A stretch of 64,000 bases of DNA from Microbacter sp049976245 (GTDB lineage Bacteria; Bacteroidota; Bacteroidia; Bacteroidales; Paludibacteraceae): positions 14,753 through 78,752 of the forward strand of contig JBMFIQ010000006.1 of NCBI GenBank assembly GCA_049976245.1. The letters are read 5' to 3'. Below, piece after piece: positions 8,322 to 17,421 of this stretch (the first letter of the stretch is position 1; every line of letters begins with the position of its first letter). The notes below the pieces were generated by a model. It made no database searches and was not told the DNA's origin. It was given only the letters and a program-made list of their open reading frames with translations. The position numbers and the translations under genes were made by a program.

Positions 8322-11300
8322 TTATTCTTTCCCAACAGCCTGCAAATATGCTATTTGTTTGGTTTTGTAAGCAAACTGAGCATCAATCAGATCATTTTCA
8401 GCTTGTTGTAGCATGACTTCCGCTTCGAGCATGTCGGACACATTGACCATTCCTGCTTTGAAATTGTCCTGATTCAAACGCAGATTCTCTTTGGCTTGTT
8501 GCACTGTTACCTTTGCCACACCAATTTGTGAATAGGCTTCCACCAGTTCATCCCAGGCTTTTCGAATTTGCAAAATCAAAAGTTCCGAATTGTTTTCCAA
8601 ATTATTGGCGGCTTTTTGTTCTCGCAAATGCTGTTCTTTAATGGTGTGCGAGGCTTCCCACCAACTGGTCAACGGAATTTTAACCGACACAAAAGCAAGC
8701 GTATTAAAATCTTTCATGGTTGAAAAGTTATAGTATGCCTCGCTTACGCCCACTCCAATTTCAGGCAGATACGATCCGGTCTTGATGCGGGTTTGCAATT
8801 TTTGTGCTTTGACGTTGTCTTGCAACAGTTTGTATTCTTCCCGATTTTGGAGCGCCTCTTGAGGATTGACATAGAAATTTTCAGGAGGTGTCAATGAATC
8901 AATGTGTTGTGAAAATACCAAGCTGGAATCATACGGAACGCCAATGTATTGACACAGCGCCATTTTGCTCAGCGCAATGCCGTGTGTCAGTTTCAATTGA
9001 TTCATGGCCAATTCACTTTGTTTCAGCGTTACTTTCATGACATCATTTCGATTGATTAATCCTGCTTGAAACGCATCATTCACCTGTTTGTAAAGCGAAT
9101 CGAGAAAAAGCGCATATTGATGCAGGGTTTTCATTTTTTCCTGCAATGAAATCACCTGCCAAAAAGACTCTTCCGTGTGTAAGAGCACTTCATTGACAGC
9201 CAGTTTTTCTTTCGATTGATCGGCCGAAACACCTACTTGTGCCAATTTATTCCCGTTAATGATTCGTCCGCCTGCAAAGATTGGTTGTGTCAATGTCACC
9301 GCCGACAGGATTCCTTTGTCGAAATAGTTCAAATTCATTCCTGGAAAATAGGCAAACTGCGTCGCCGTTAAAAGATGAGCGGGATTTCCGTCGTAAACGG
9401 GTAAATTACCGCTCGGTACCGACATTTTTAGCAATGGTTTGTCTGCCAAATATCCATTCATGGAAGCGCTGATCGTCGGGAAAAAGTTTGTTAATGCAGC
9501 TGCTTTGACCTGTTTTGAGGCCTCAACATCCAATTTGGCATTTTTCACGATGCTATTGTGAGTTAGTGCCAATTGTTTGCATTGATCCAAATTGTATGAT
9601 TTTTGAGCCATGACATGCCCAAAACCTGTCGCCACGATCAACAGTCCAATCATCAATGGTTTGATGTAAGGAGTGGTGGCTGTGGATACTTTGTCTTCCG
9701 TAACAATTTGATCATGATGACGATACATCATCCAATAAGCTACCGGTAAAATCAACACCAACAAAACCATAGAAGTTAACGTTCCAAAGAAAATTACCAC
9801 TCCCATCGGAGTCCATAATGAGCTGTGACTAAGCATCATGGGAACTACGCCCATGGACGCTGCCGCAGAAGTTAAAAAGATAGGCCGCATCCGACGTTTG
9901 CCGGCATGAATGGCTGCATCCAAAATTGATTCGTGGTGTTTGTAACGCAATCCTTCGGCATAATCGAGCATAATCATGCCGTTTCGGACGATGATTCCAA
10001 CCAAGCTCACCACTCCCAGAATGGATGTTAGACTAAAATCGACATGCATGATTAACACTCCCAGCAAAGCCCCTACAATGCTTAATGAAGCTGATCCAAA
10101 CACCAACAAAGCAAGACGGACTTTTTTGAAATGGAACATCAAAATCAAAAATATGATCACCAAGCTGGCCATTAGCCCTTCGATAATCCCCGGTAATGTT
10201 TCGGCATCATTTTCGTGAGCGCCACCGTAACTTAAAGTCACTCCTTCAGGAACATGCACCGTTTGTATCACTTTTTTCACCTGATCGAATACGTTGTTGG
10301 CATTCAATCCACGTGCTACGTCGGCCATAATGGTCAGTGTGGGAATCCCGTTACGACGTACCAACTGTCCTTGTGTCCAGCAAGGTGTCACCGTTGCAAT
10401 TTGACTTAACGGCACCGATACACCCGGAATGACCGAATGGATGTATGTGTTGCGGATGTCGGTGACATGCTGTTGCCCCGCATCGTTTGTCTTTAACATC
10501 ACCGACACGGGATAATCTTTTTCCCAAATGGTAGTTAAAGGCAATCCATTAAAATCGGCAGCCAATTGAGATGAAACCATGGCTTGCGTTATGCCTGTCT
10601 GATTGGCCGCAACGCTGTTGAGATTGACTTTGGCAACGGGTTGTTGTGTCTCAAAATCAGTGTGAACCCATCGCAACGAATTCATCATCCGCATTTTAGA
10701 CAAGAGACTGTCGGCGGTTTGGATCAGCTCTTGTTCATCATTGCCCGATAAACGTACTTCAATCATGGCCTGAACGGGTTCAAAATCAAGTTGTTTGAAC
10801 CGTACATAGGCGTTGGGGAAGTAGCGCGAATATTTATCACTGTATTCATTGAGCAATTCCACGGTAGCATCGTTCGAAACGGTATTGACAATGAATTGAG
10901 CATAGTTTTTTGACGGAAAGTTTGGTGCGTACGTTGTGTGAAAGCGTGGTGAACTGGTGCCGATAAAGGCCGTGATCGATTTCACCCGCTTATCCTTGCG
11001 CAGCATGTTTTGAAGGCTGTCAGCTACCATTTCCGTTTGTTGCAGTGAACTTCCGTCGGGTAAATAAATTTCCACAGGAAACTGATTGCGTTCAGCGGTC
11101 GGCATCAATCGTTGCGGAACAAATTTGAAAAGGATAATGCCTGCCAATACCGATAATCCGCCTATCCATAAAGTACGTTTTGGATGTTTGAATGCCCGCA
11201 TCAGGTATTTTTCGTAAGTAGATTGAATCAGGTTCAGCGTGTCAAAATGCTTTTTTTTCGACTCTTTTCTTCCAGCAGTAAATCCTGTTTTGACAAAATA

Positions 11301-12776
11301 ATATTGTAAAAAAGGAATGACCAGCACTGCTACCAATAGCGAAATGCCCAATGTGATGGTCACTGTCCATGGAAACATGGTGACGAAATCTTTAAATTCG
11401 CCTTTCAATGTAAAAAGAAACGGGAAAAAAGTGATGCTGATGGCCAGTGTGGCTGATAAAATGGCATGAAAAAATTCTTTGGCACTGGCAATGGAGGCGT
11501 ACCATCTTGACATGCCTTCATCCAATTTTTGCATGTAGTCGTCAACAATCACTACCGAGTTGTCCACGATCATTCCCAGCACCACGATCAATCCTGCCAG
11601 CGTTACCGTGTTGAGTTCCATTCCGAAAATATCCATGATGCCCAATGCAATAAAAATGGTGAGCGGTATGGATGAAGCAGCTACCGATGCCACTCTTAAC
11701 GGCAATAACAACATCGTTACCAGAATGACCGCCAAGATGGCAATGAGGAATTCTCTTAAAAAAACTTCGATGGAGTAACTTACCACATGAGGCTGATTGA
11801 CAATGCGTTGAACCGTTATGCCCGGCGGCAGCGTTTGTTGAAATTTTTTCAAAACTTTTTCCACATCGCTTCCGTATTTTACAATGTTGTGCCCCGATAA
11901 CATTTCCATTGAAATGACTAAACATTTTTTACCGTCAATTTGAATGTAGCTGTCAGGCTTAGGATATTCCCGTACAATGCGGGCTACATCTTTCAATCGA
12001 ATCACGGCACCGGTGGGATCGCTGTAAATAATTTGATTGGCAACATCCTGTTCTGTTTGATATTGACCGGTCACATGAATGGGAACATCGGTTTTTCCGT
12101 TGTCCACCGAACCTCCCACCGTTCTCAATCCTTGGGTAAAAAGGGTGGCTAAAATGGTGTTTTTGGAAAGTCCGTATCTGTCCAATTTGTTTTTATCCAA
12201 GTAAACCGCTATTTGTTCTTCTTGTAATCCGTAATGTCGCACATTGGAAACTGATGGAATTCTTCGTAGTTCATCTTCAAGCCGGTAGAGGTAATGTTCT
12301 AAATCGCGATAACTCCTGTTTTGAGTTTCAATGGTGATTAAAAGGGCTGAAGTTTCACCAAAGTTATTGTCGGCTACCAATGCTACTACGCCCGAAGGCA
12401 ACTGCGCTTTAAAATTGTTTAATCCATAACTCAATTTCGACCAAAATTCATCTGCATTGTTGACGTTGTCGTTCAACGTCACATAAATTACCATGAGCCC
12501 GTCACGGGAATGGGAATAGGTCTTGGATTTGTTTATCTCCTTAAAACTAAACAAATATCGTTCAACTTGTGTGGTGAGTTGCTCTTCAACTTCTTTTGAC
12601 GTTGCACCGGGGTAAATGCCGATAACCAGCCCCTGACGAATGGTAACGGTGGGAAATTCTTGACGCGGCATATCGTACAAAGCAAATATGCCGATGGCAA
12701 TTAACAATCCCACAACCAGAAAAACAAGTTGTTTATATTTCATGGCGGCCTCAACCGCTCCAATTCTTCTTCGCAT
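8322..12776 (-). CDS. RND efflux pump fused to a TolC-family outer membrane channel
   Basis: A single 1484-residue frame. Residues 1 to ~1030 are a proton-driven RND permease with twelve membrane helices and two large periplasmic loops. The TM4 segment GMIVDNSVVIVDDY has Asp405 followed by Asn406, where AcrB has two Asp, and the lysine position of TM10 is Arg931 (VRNG). Around 1037-1058 comes a signal-peptide-like segment (IGLLIVATGFGHVMAQ). Then ~1060-1484 is a complete TolC/OMF region with paired coiled-coil repeats (NLDQCKQLALTHN start, two YxQA/LIDAQ halves). Fused RND-TolC proteins are known in Bacteroidota, mostly among CusA/CzcA-type pumps; this one is of the HAE type. It lies 1 bp after the adaptor gene and forms tetR-adaptor-pump. 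The substrate is unknown; drugs or toxic organics are likely. Confidence 0.92.
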   Translation of the reverse strand: MRRRIGAVEAAMKYKQLVFLVVGLLIAIGIFALYDMPRQEFPTVTIRQGLVIGIYPGATSKEVEEQLTTQVERYLFSFKEINKSKTYSHSRDGLMVIYVTLNDNVNNADEFWSKLSYGLNNFKAQLPSGVVALVADNNFGETSALLITIETQNRSYRDLEHYLYRLEDELRRIPSVSNVRHYGLQEEQIAVYLDKNKLDRYGLSKNTILATLFTQGLRTVGGSVDNGKTDVPIHVTGQYQTEQDVANQIIYSDPTGAVIRLKDVARIVREYPKPDSYIQIDGKKCLVISMEMLSGHNIVKYGSDVEKVLKKFQQTLPPGITVQRIVNQPHVVSYSIEVFLREFLIAILAVILVTMLLLPLRVASVAASSIPLTIFIALGIMDIFGMELNTVTLAGLIVVLGMIVDNSVVIVDDYMQKLDEGMSRWYASIASAKEFFHAILSATLAISITFFPFLFTLKGEFKDFVTMFPWTVTITLGISLLVAVLVIPFLQYYFVKTGFTAGRKESKKKHFDTLNLIQSTYEKYLMRAFKHPKRTLWIGGLSVLAGIILFKFVPQRLMPTAERNQFPVEIYLPDGSSLQQTEMVADSLQNMLRKDKRVKSITAFIGTSSPRFHTTYAPNFPSKNYAQFIVNTVSNDATVELLNEYSDKYSRYFPNAYVRFKQLDFEPVQAMIEVRLSGNDEQELIQTADSLLSKMRMMNSLRWVHTDFETQQPVAKVNLNSVAANQTGITQAMVSSQLAADFNGLPLTTIWEKDYPVSVMLKTNDAGQQHVTDIRNTYIHSVIPGVSVPLSQIATVTPCWTQGQLVRRNGIPTLTIMADVARGLNANNVFDQVKKVIQTVHVPEGVTLSYGGAHENDAETLPGIIEGLMASLVIIFLILMFHFKKVRLALLVFGSASLSIVGALLGVLIMHVDFSLTSILGVVSLVGIIVRNGMIMLDYAEGLRYKHHESILDAAIHAGKRRMRPIFLTSAAASMGVVPMMLSHSSLWTPMGVVIFFGTLTSMVLLVLILPVAYWMMYRHHDQIVTEDKVSTATTPYIKPLMIGLLIVATGFGHVMAQKSYNLDQCKQLALTHNSIVKNAKLDVEASKQVKAAALTNFFPTISASMNGYLADKPLLKMSVPSGNLPVYDGNPAHLLTATQFAYFPGMNLNYFDKGILSAVTLTQPIFAGGRIINGNKLAQVGVSADQSKEKLAVNEVLLHTEESFWQVISLQEKMKTLHQYALFLDSLYKQVNDAFQAGLINRNDVMKVTLKQSELAMNQLKLTHGIALSKMALCQYIGVPYDSSLVFSQHIDSLTPPENFYVNPQEALQNREEYKLLQDNVKAQKLQTRIKTGSYLPEIGVGVSEAYYNFSTMKDFNTLAFVSVKIPLTSWWEASHTIKEQHLREQKAANNLENNSELLILQIRKAWDELVEAYSQIGVAKVTVQQAKENLRLNQDNFKAGMVNVSDMLEAEVMLQQAENDLIDAQFAYKTKQIAYLQAVGKE

Positions 12777-12777
12777 A

Positions 12778-13824
12778 TTACTGAATGATTTGAATCAACG
12801 ATTGATCATCAATTTTTTGATTTCCCTCTGTCACTACCTTATCTCCTTTGGTTAATCCTGAAGTGACGGCTACATCACCGTTTCCTACCACTTCTCCAAC
12901 CTGTATGATTTGTTTATGAACGGAATGTCCGTCTTTGTTTACCACATAAACATATTGCTGATTGTTGGTATCGACCATCACGGCCGTTTGGGGCACGGTG
13001 ATCATGGGTTGTGCTGACGGTGGCGTAATGGTCACATTGCAAACCATTCCGGGTCGGAGTTGTTCGCCTTCATTTTGCAAGGCTATTTTAATGTTGTACG
13101 TGTGTGACATCGGGTCTGCTTCGACCCCTTTTTCGGTTATTTTCCCCTTAAATGTAGCATTGTTCAATGCAGCCACCATCACTGTGGCTTCTTCTCCTTT
13201 TTGAATGGCGGCAATTTGATTTTCAGGAATGGGTACTACCGCGTTTACTTTTTCAATTTTCAATAAACTTAATACTTGATAGTCTGGAAGGACATTCATG
13301 CCCGGTTCTACTGTCTTTTTTCCAATCACGCCATGTGTTGGAGCTGTTAGCACACAATCGGACAATTGGCTTTTTGCAATTTGAGCCATCGAACGCGCTT
13401 GCTGCAGATCGCTTTCTATCTCAACCATTTTCACATCGGGCAGACTTCCTTTCTTGTACAATTGTGACAAACGGTTGTAGGCATCTTGTGCCTGACGCTC
13501 TTTGGCTAAAGCGATTTGATAACTGCTTTGATAACTTTTGTTGTCCAGTGTGGCTAAAATCATGCCCTTATTGACGGTTTGTCCTTCGGAAACGTAAACT
13601 GCCGAAACCGTTCCCGATGTGGCAAAACTGAGCGGAATGGCCACTGATTCCTTAATGGTTCCAACGTATTCCTGTCCGATATGGATGGTTGACGGCTCTA
13701 CATTCATGATTTTAACCGGCATGGGTCTTTGACTCTCTCCATCGGATGAATGTCCGCTACAACCATACAATAAACTCAGTGCAATGGTTATCATACCTGT
13801 TGATAACAAGGTTTTTTTTATCAT
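12778..13824 (-). CDS. RND efflux periplasmic adaptor, HlyD/AcrA family lipoprotein
   Basis: This membrane fusion protein bridges the inner membrane pump and the outer membrane channel. I place the start at the ATG at 13824, giving 348 residues. It opens with a lipoprotein signal ending LLYGC (Cys22); a TTG 30 bp further upstream would only add a charged extension before the signal. The order is typical: a beta-barrel/lipoyl half (SGTVSAVYVSEGQTVNKGMILATLD), a coiled-coil hairpin near 90-140, the second lipoyl half (LTAPTHGVIGKKTVEPG), a beta-barrel, and a C-terminal domain ending DQSLIQIIQ. It is translated just before the RND-TolC fusion (1-bp gap) and follows tetR by 57 bp. Confidence 0.93.
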   Translation of the reverse strand: MIKKTLLSTGMITIALSLLYGCSGHSSDGESQRPMPVKIMNVEPSTIHIGQEYVGTIKESVAIPLSFATSGTVSAVYVSEGQTVNKGMILATLDNKSYQSSYQIALAKERQAQDAYNRLSQLYKKGSLPDVKMVEIESDLQQARSMAQIAKSQLSDCVLTAPTHGVIGKKTVEPGMNVLPDYQVLSLLKIEKVNAVVPIPENQIAAIQKGEEATVMVAALNNATFKGKITEKGVEADPMSHTYNIKIALQNEGEQLRPGMVCNVTITPPSAQPMITVPQTAVMVDTNNQQYVYVVNKDGHSVHKQIIQVGEVVGNGDVAVTSGLTKGDKVVTEGNQKIDDQSLIQIIQ

Positions 13825-13881
13825 ACTTTTTTTTGTTTTTAAATGATTAAACAAATAATTTCTCTTTGTTCTCTAATATTT

Positions 13882-14493
13882 TTATGGAAGGATGGCGTTT
13901 GATTTGCATCCTTTTATAAAAAGATCAATCATCACATGGCTGCGCAATTCCCAGTCAGGCACCGGCGCATCGAGTGCCAAATCAATCAAAATACTTCTGG
14001 TAGCGCTCACAATGATGTAGGCAATGAGATCAATGCCTTGCATGATGTCGGTTGTAAATTCATGGTTTTGAATGCCAAGTTGTAAAATTTCTTTCACTGT
14101 TTCAATGTCATTCAAATTTATTTTCTTGATCATGTTTCGGATTCGTGCGGCATTGTCATCCACAAATTCATTGCGCACAAGGTTGTATAAGTTTACCTTT
14201 GTTTGTACCATTTTCAAAGAGGTCACAAAATAGGCTCTCAGTTTATCTTCGGCTGTAGAAGCCGCTGCTATGGCTTTTTGAGTTTCCGTGAATACTTCAT
14301 CGGCCTCGCGTCGCACGACTTCGTCAAAAATCTCTTCTTTACTGGCGTAATAGTAGTACAACGTACTTTTCCCTTTGCCCGACTTTTTTGCGATATCTTC
14401 CATGGTGGTTTTTCGTAAACCGTACTGTTGAAAGAGTTTTTGTGCCGAATTTAAAATCTCTTCCCGCAACTTATCTTCTTTATTGACAACCAT
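13882..14493 (-). CDS. TetR-family repressor of the RND efflux operon
   Basis: A 203-residue TetR/AcrR regulator. The N-terminal helix-turn-helix covers about residues 10-56: LFQQYGLRKTTMEDIAKKSG followed by KSTLYYYYASKEEIF. The remaining helical domain should bind an inducer and dimerise. It is the first gene of the unit that continues into the adaptor and the RND-TolC fusion. A palindrome overlaps its inferred transcription start, so repression of itself and the pump genes is likely. The inducer is unknown. Confidence 0.92.
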   Translation of the reverse strand: MVVNKEDKLREEILNSAQKLFQQYGLRKTTMEDIAKKSGKGKSTLYYYYASKEEIFDEVVRREADEVFTETQKAIAAASTAEDKLRAYFVTSLKMVQTKVNLYNLVRNEFVDDNAARIRNMIKKINLNDIETVKEILQLGIQNHEFTTDIMQGIDLIAYIIVSATRSILIDLALDAPVPDWELRSHVMIDLFIKGCKSNAILP

Positions 14494-14507
14494 ATATTAA
14501 ATGATTA

Positions 14508-14528
14508 GACTAAAAACGTTTTTCAGTC
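14508..14528 (-). promoter_or_regulatory. Palindromic operator at the tetR promoter
   Basis: GACT, a perfect 12-bp AAAAACGTTTTT palindrome, one extra base, then AGTC. It directly abuts the -7 box and covers the expected transcription start, 15 bp before the tetR ATG. Length and symmetry fit a TetR dimer site. Binding is inferred. Confidence 0.65.
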
Positions 14529-14536
14529 CAAAAGTA
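14529..14536 (-). promoter_or_regulatory. Promoter -7 box of the tetR-efflux operon (TAnnTTTG)
   Basis: The minus strand reads TACTTTTG immediately upstream of the palindrome, so a bound repressor would cover the start of transcription. Confidence 0.6.
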
Positions 14537-14712
14537 CAACAAAAAAAATAAGTTCTGTTTTTTGGTTGTGTTAAATATGAATAATTGATAGAGAAAGAAA
14601 ACGGGTTGAATTTAAAAGTCGTTCAACATAAACGTTTTATGGGATAAAAATGACAATCAACAGATCAAAATGACCGCATGTTTCGCTTCACGTTTTGATG
14701 GTTGCAGGCAGC

Positions 14713-15192
14713 TTATCTTAAGCGTTTTTGCATGACGAAATGTGGAAGATTGATTTCTTTAAATTCATCGCCTACTGTTTCATATCCAAGTTTGGAATAA
14801 AAAGAAACAGCGCTTTTGCGGGCGTGAAGCTTCATGACGTTGTACCCTTTTTGGCGGGCAATCTTCTCGGCAAAACGAACCAATTGTGTCCCAATTTTCC
14901 GCCGTTGCATGTTTTGATCCACGGCCACCTGACGCATTCTTAAGGTATTGTTGTCAACAGGCGTCAAAATGAGGGTGCCAACCAGCCGTTCATTGAGAAA
15001 GGCGCCCAAATGGAAATCGTCTTTTTCAAATGCTAATGGATCACGGTAAATGCTCATGCCCAGCGGCTGACGCAGAACAGCATCTCTTAACTTCAACTCC
15101 ATGTCGTATTCAGTTGAATGATAAGTAATTTCGCGAATGATGAGTTCAGCTTGCATGAGGTTATGTTTCTTTACGGGTGAACCAACTTCCAT
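14713..15192 (-). CDS. GNAT-family N-acetyltransferase
   Basis: 159 residues with the GNAT core. RMRQVAVDQNMQRRKIGTQLVRFAEKIARQKGYNVMKLHARKSA contains the acetyl-CoA-binding Q/R-x-x-G-x-G/A-like loop (QRRKIGT), and SFYSKLGYETVGDEF is motif B. The sequence resembles small ElaA/YitI-like acyltransferases with an N-terminal REITY strand. The start is uncertain: the ATG at 15156 (MQAELIIREI) is also plausible because the preceding 12 residues are not part of the domain. The substrate cannot be read from the sequence. Confidence 0.85.
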   Translation of the reverse strand: MEVGSPVKKHNLMQAELIIREITYHSTEYDMELKLRDAVLRQPLGMSIYRDPLAFEKDDFHLGAFLNERLVGTLILTPVDNNTLRMRQVAVDQNMQRRKIGTQLVRFAEKIARQKGYNVMKLHARKSAVSFYSKLGYETVGDEFKEINLPHFVMQKRLR

Positions 15193-15256
15193 GAAAAGGT
15201 AGCATGGGAAACATGCTGCTAAGACTTTTTTATGCTTTGTAAATGACTGATATGAT

Positions 15257-16288
15257 TTATTGATATTGAATATAAACAGGTTGTGGCTTCAATTTAAGCA
15301 ATTCTTCGGGGGTCAACATGCGATGCGGCGGTTTTTTCAAGTCGTTTTTATAAAATAATTTAAATCCCGTGAACTGAACCGGTTGACGGTAAATGTATTG
15401 TTTGTAAGTGTTCATTTTTAGTGAAGGTTCACCCCAACCGTCCATGTTCATCACAATTTGTACTTCAGGGCGGAGTACAATCTCCTTGTAATTTTTTACC
15501 ATGCCTTGTGTAAATCGATGAATGATTAGAATTTTTGGTGGTAAATGATATTTTTGAACCAACTGAGCCAGATAGTTTGAACAATAATTAATGTCGTTGG
15601 CATCCAACGATCCGATCTTTCGACCGGGAATGCTTCCGTCTTTCATTGAAAATTCAGGGTCAATAGCCAAATTAACCTGAGGCATCATCAGATATTTTTC
15701 AAGTAAAGGCACCTCTTTTTCCACTATGCTATGCCCCACCTGAATATCCAAAAAAACGATGGCATGTCCCATTTTTGCAATGGTCAGTACTGAATCAATT
15801 TGTTTGAAAGGCATTCTCATGCTGTAATTGCCGCTTTTCAAGGGAATGCCTTGTCCAACCACGGCAATGTAATGAATGGCCGGTTGAACGGGCGTTGAAG
15901 GATCCGCTTTTTCCCATGCTTGCACTTCAGAATCCAATTTTTGCCACAACTCTTTTGGAGGTAATTCTCCTAAAATACCCATTTTTTTTGAATAAAGATT
16001 CCCATAAAACGCAACAATGCGCTTAAACGGCAAAATGGCTCCCGCTAAAGGGAAAGGTTGATGCTTAACCGGCCAAAGCCCGCTGGTGTCGCCATTGGCT
16101 AAAGATTTGATTTTCTCAAGGTAAGCTGTTGTGTCAACTTTTTGCAACGGGACTTGTACCGATGATGTTGTTGAATGGTTTTTGGTGTGACGATTTTCAG
16201 CTTGTTGATGGCATGACCCAATGGTAAATGAACACAAAATAACGGTAAGCGGCAACAGATGTTTTTTGGACAAAGAGATGAATGACAT
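15257..16288 (-). CDS. Uncharacterised lipoprotein
   Basis: I do not recognise a named family. The 343-residue product has a lipoprotein signal ending FTIGSC (Cys26), a Ser/Thr/Gln-rich spacer, then a globular domain of alternating strands and helices. Segments such as HYIAVVGQG, AIVFLDIQVG, VNLAIDPEFSM, KILIIHRFTQGMV and IVMNMDGWGEPS look like successive barrel strands of a TIM-barrel hydrolase-like fold with conserved Asp/Glu at strand ends. The gene is 47 bp downstream of the NodB-type deacetylase on the same strand, which suggests a shared envelope or polysaccharide role. That role is inference only. Confidence 0.75.
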   Translation of the reverse strand: MSFISLSKKHLLPLTVILCSFTIGSCHQQAENRHTKNHSTTSSVQVPLQKVDTTAYLEKIKSLANGDTSGLWPVKHQPFPLAGAILPFKRIVAFYGNLYSKKMGILGELPPKELWQKLDSEVQAWEKADPSTPVQPAIHYIAVVGQGIPLKSGNYSMRMPFKQIDSVLTIAKMGHAIVFLDIQVGHSIVEKEVPLLEKYLMMPQVNLAIDPEFSMKDGSIPGRKIGSLDANDINYCSNYLAQLVQKYHLPPKILIIHRFTQGMVKNYKEIVLRPEVQIVMNMDGWGEPSLKMNTYKQYIYRQPVQFTGFKLFYKNDLKKPPHRMLTPEELLKLKPQPVYIQYQ

Positions 16289-16335
16289 AAATGGGCTTTG
16301 GATTAATCAATGAAAATGTGGTTTTTGCATGACAA

Positions 16336-17163
16336 TTAGAACGTTCGATGCATGGCTTTTAGCATCCCGCGGGGTGTCCATTCGGGAACAATCATGCGAC
16401 GTACTGTTTGTAACGGTAAAAGTGAGTCGCGTTTGGTTGAAAGCGAAAAAGAGAGCTTAAAATAGTGGCTTAACATTTCAGCGCTTTGGTGGTTGAATAC
16501 GCCGTCGGGATATGCCCAATATTCAACCGGTTTGCCTATGATTTCTTCTAATTTCTTTTTCGGATTGATCACCTGTTTTTCCCAATCGGCTTCGCTTTGA
16601 TATTTGGTAACCATTGTATGATCCCAACTGTGTAAACCAATGGTGTGTCCATCTTTTGCCAATTGCGCAATTTGTTGGGTCGTCATGTAGTTTTTCTTGT
16701 TGTACGTGATGGTCATGATGAAAAAAACGCCTTTGAAACCGTATTTGTCCAAGAGAGGAGCAGCAATGGAGGCATCTTCTGCCCGTGAATCGTCGAAAGT
16801 AATCATCACAGGTTTGGGCGGCAGTGGTGCGTTGTAAACCAGATAATGATACAATTGATCAGGTGAAATGGCATGATAACCGCTGTCGCTCAGTATTTTG
16901 AGATATGATTCAAAGGTAGCCGGCGTTATGTTGTACTCACTTTTGAGGTTATTTTCAATGCGATGAAAGCACAGCACCGGAACTTGTGGCTTGGCGTAAA
17001 TGGCGACAGCGCTGTTCATGGAAGGTTGAACGGCTGATGTTGTATTTTTTGAGCGTTGATCTCTATGCTGATCTTGTTGTTTGGCTTGGGTGCAACTGCT
17101 GACAATAAGTCCGGAAATAAGAAGAATCAACGTCCATCTATTTCCTATTTGATTGGTTTTCAT
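16336..17163 (-). CDS. Polysaccharide deacetylase (NodB domain) lipoprotein
   Basis: 275 residues with lipobox VSSC (Cys24). The NodB homology domain begins with VPVLCFHRIE (~62) and contains the motif-1 acids in ITFDDS (Asp124, Asp125) and the metal histidines in HSWDH (His178, His182). Later come WAYPDG (motif 3) and a C-terminal LQTVRRMIV segment. Such enzymes remove N-acetyl groups from chitin-like, peptidoglycan or poly-N-acetylglucosamine chains, using a divalent metal. As a lipoprotein it would act in the periplasm or at the outer membrane. The domain order is closest to IcaB/PgaB-type deacetylases, but no biosynthesis genes lie nearby, so the substrate is open. Confidence 0.88.
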   Translation of the reverse strand: MKTNQIGNRWTLILLISGLIVSSCTQAKQQDQHRDQRSKNTTSAVQPSMNSAVAIYAKPQVPVLCFHRIENNLKSEYNITPATFESYLKILSDSGYHAISPDQLYHYLVYNAPLPPKPVMITFDDSRAEDASIAAPLLDKYGFKGVFFIMTITYNKKNYMTTQQIAQLAKDGHTIGLHSWDHTMVTKYQSEADWEKQVINPKKKLEEIIGKPVEYWAYPDGVFNHQSAEMLSHYFKLSFSLSTKRDSLLPLQTVRRMIVPEWTPRGMLKAMHRTF

Positions 17164-17322
17164 GCGTTTATTTTATTTTTAACGTTAAATTGTAAATTCG
17201 TCTTTGAACATTTTCTTGTGTGTCAAAGTCTATTTTTTGGTGCTAATGTCATTGAATTTGTGGTTGTTGTGATGATTTTTTATGGGAAATGAAATGATGT
17301 TTGAAACGCTCATTTTTTGTGG

Positions 17323-17419
17323 TTTTCATACGTCTATTTTAATTTTTAACATTATGGTTTTATGGATTTCGCTTTAGTCATACGCTTAATTATAAGCTGT
17401 TTTTATGGCTCATTTCATA
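17323..17419 (+). repeat. Dispersed ~95-bp intergenic repeat, copy b (diverged)
   Basis: It begins TTTTCATACGTCTATTTT and AATTTTTAACATTA. It keeps AGTCATACGCTT, ATAAGCTGTTTTTATGGCTC and TTTCATA but has lost the GCCAAAA arm. It lies between two minus-strand genes. A further partial remnant of the same 5' end (CATGCGTTTATTTTATTTTT) runs from 17161. Confidence 0.7.
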
Positions 17420-17421
17420 GA

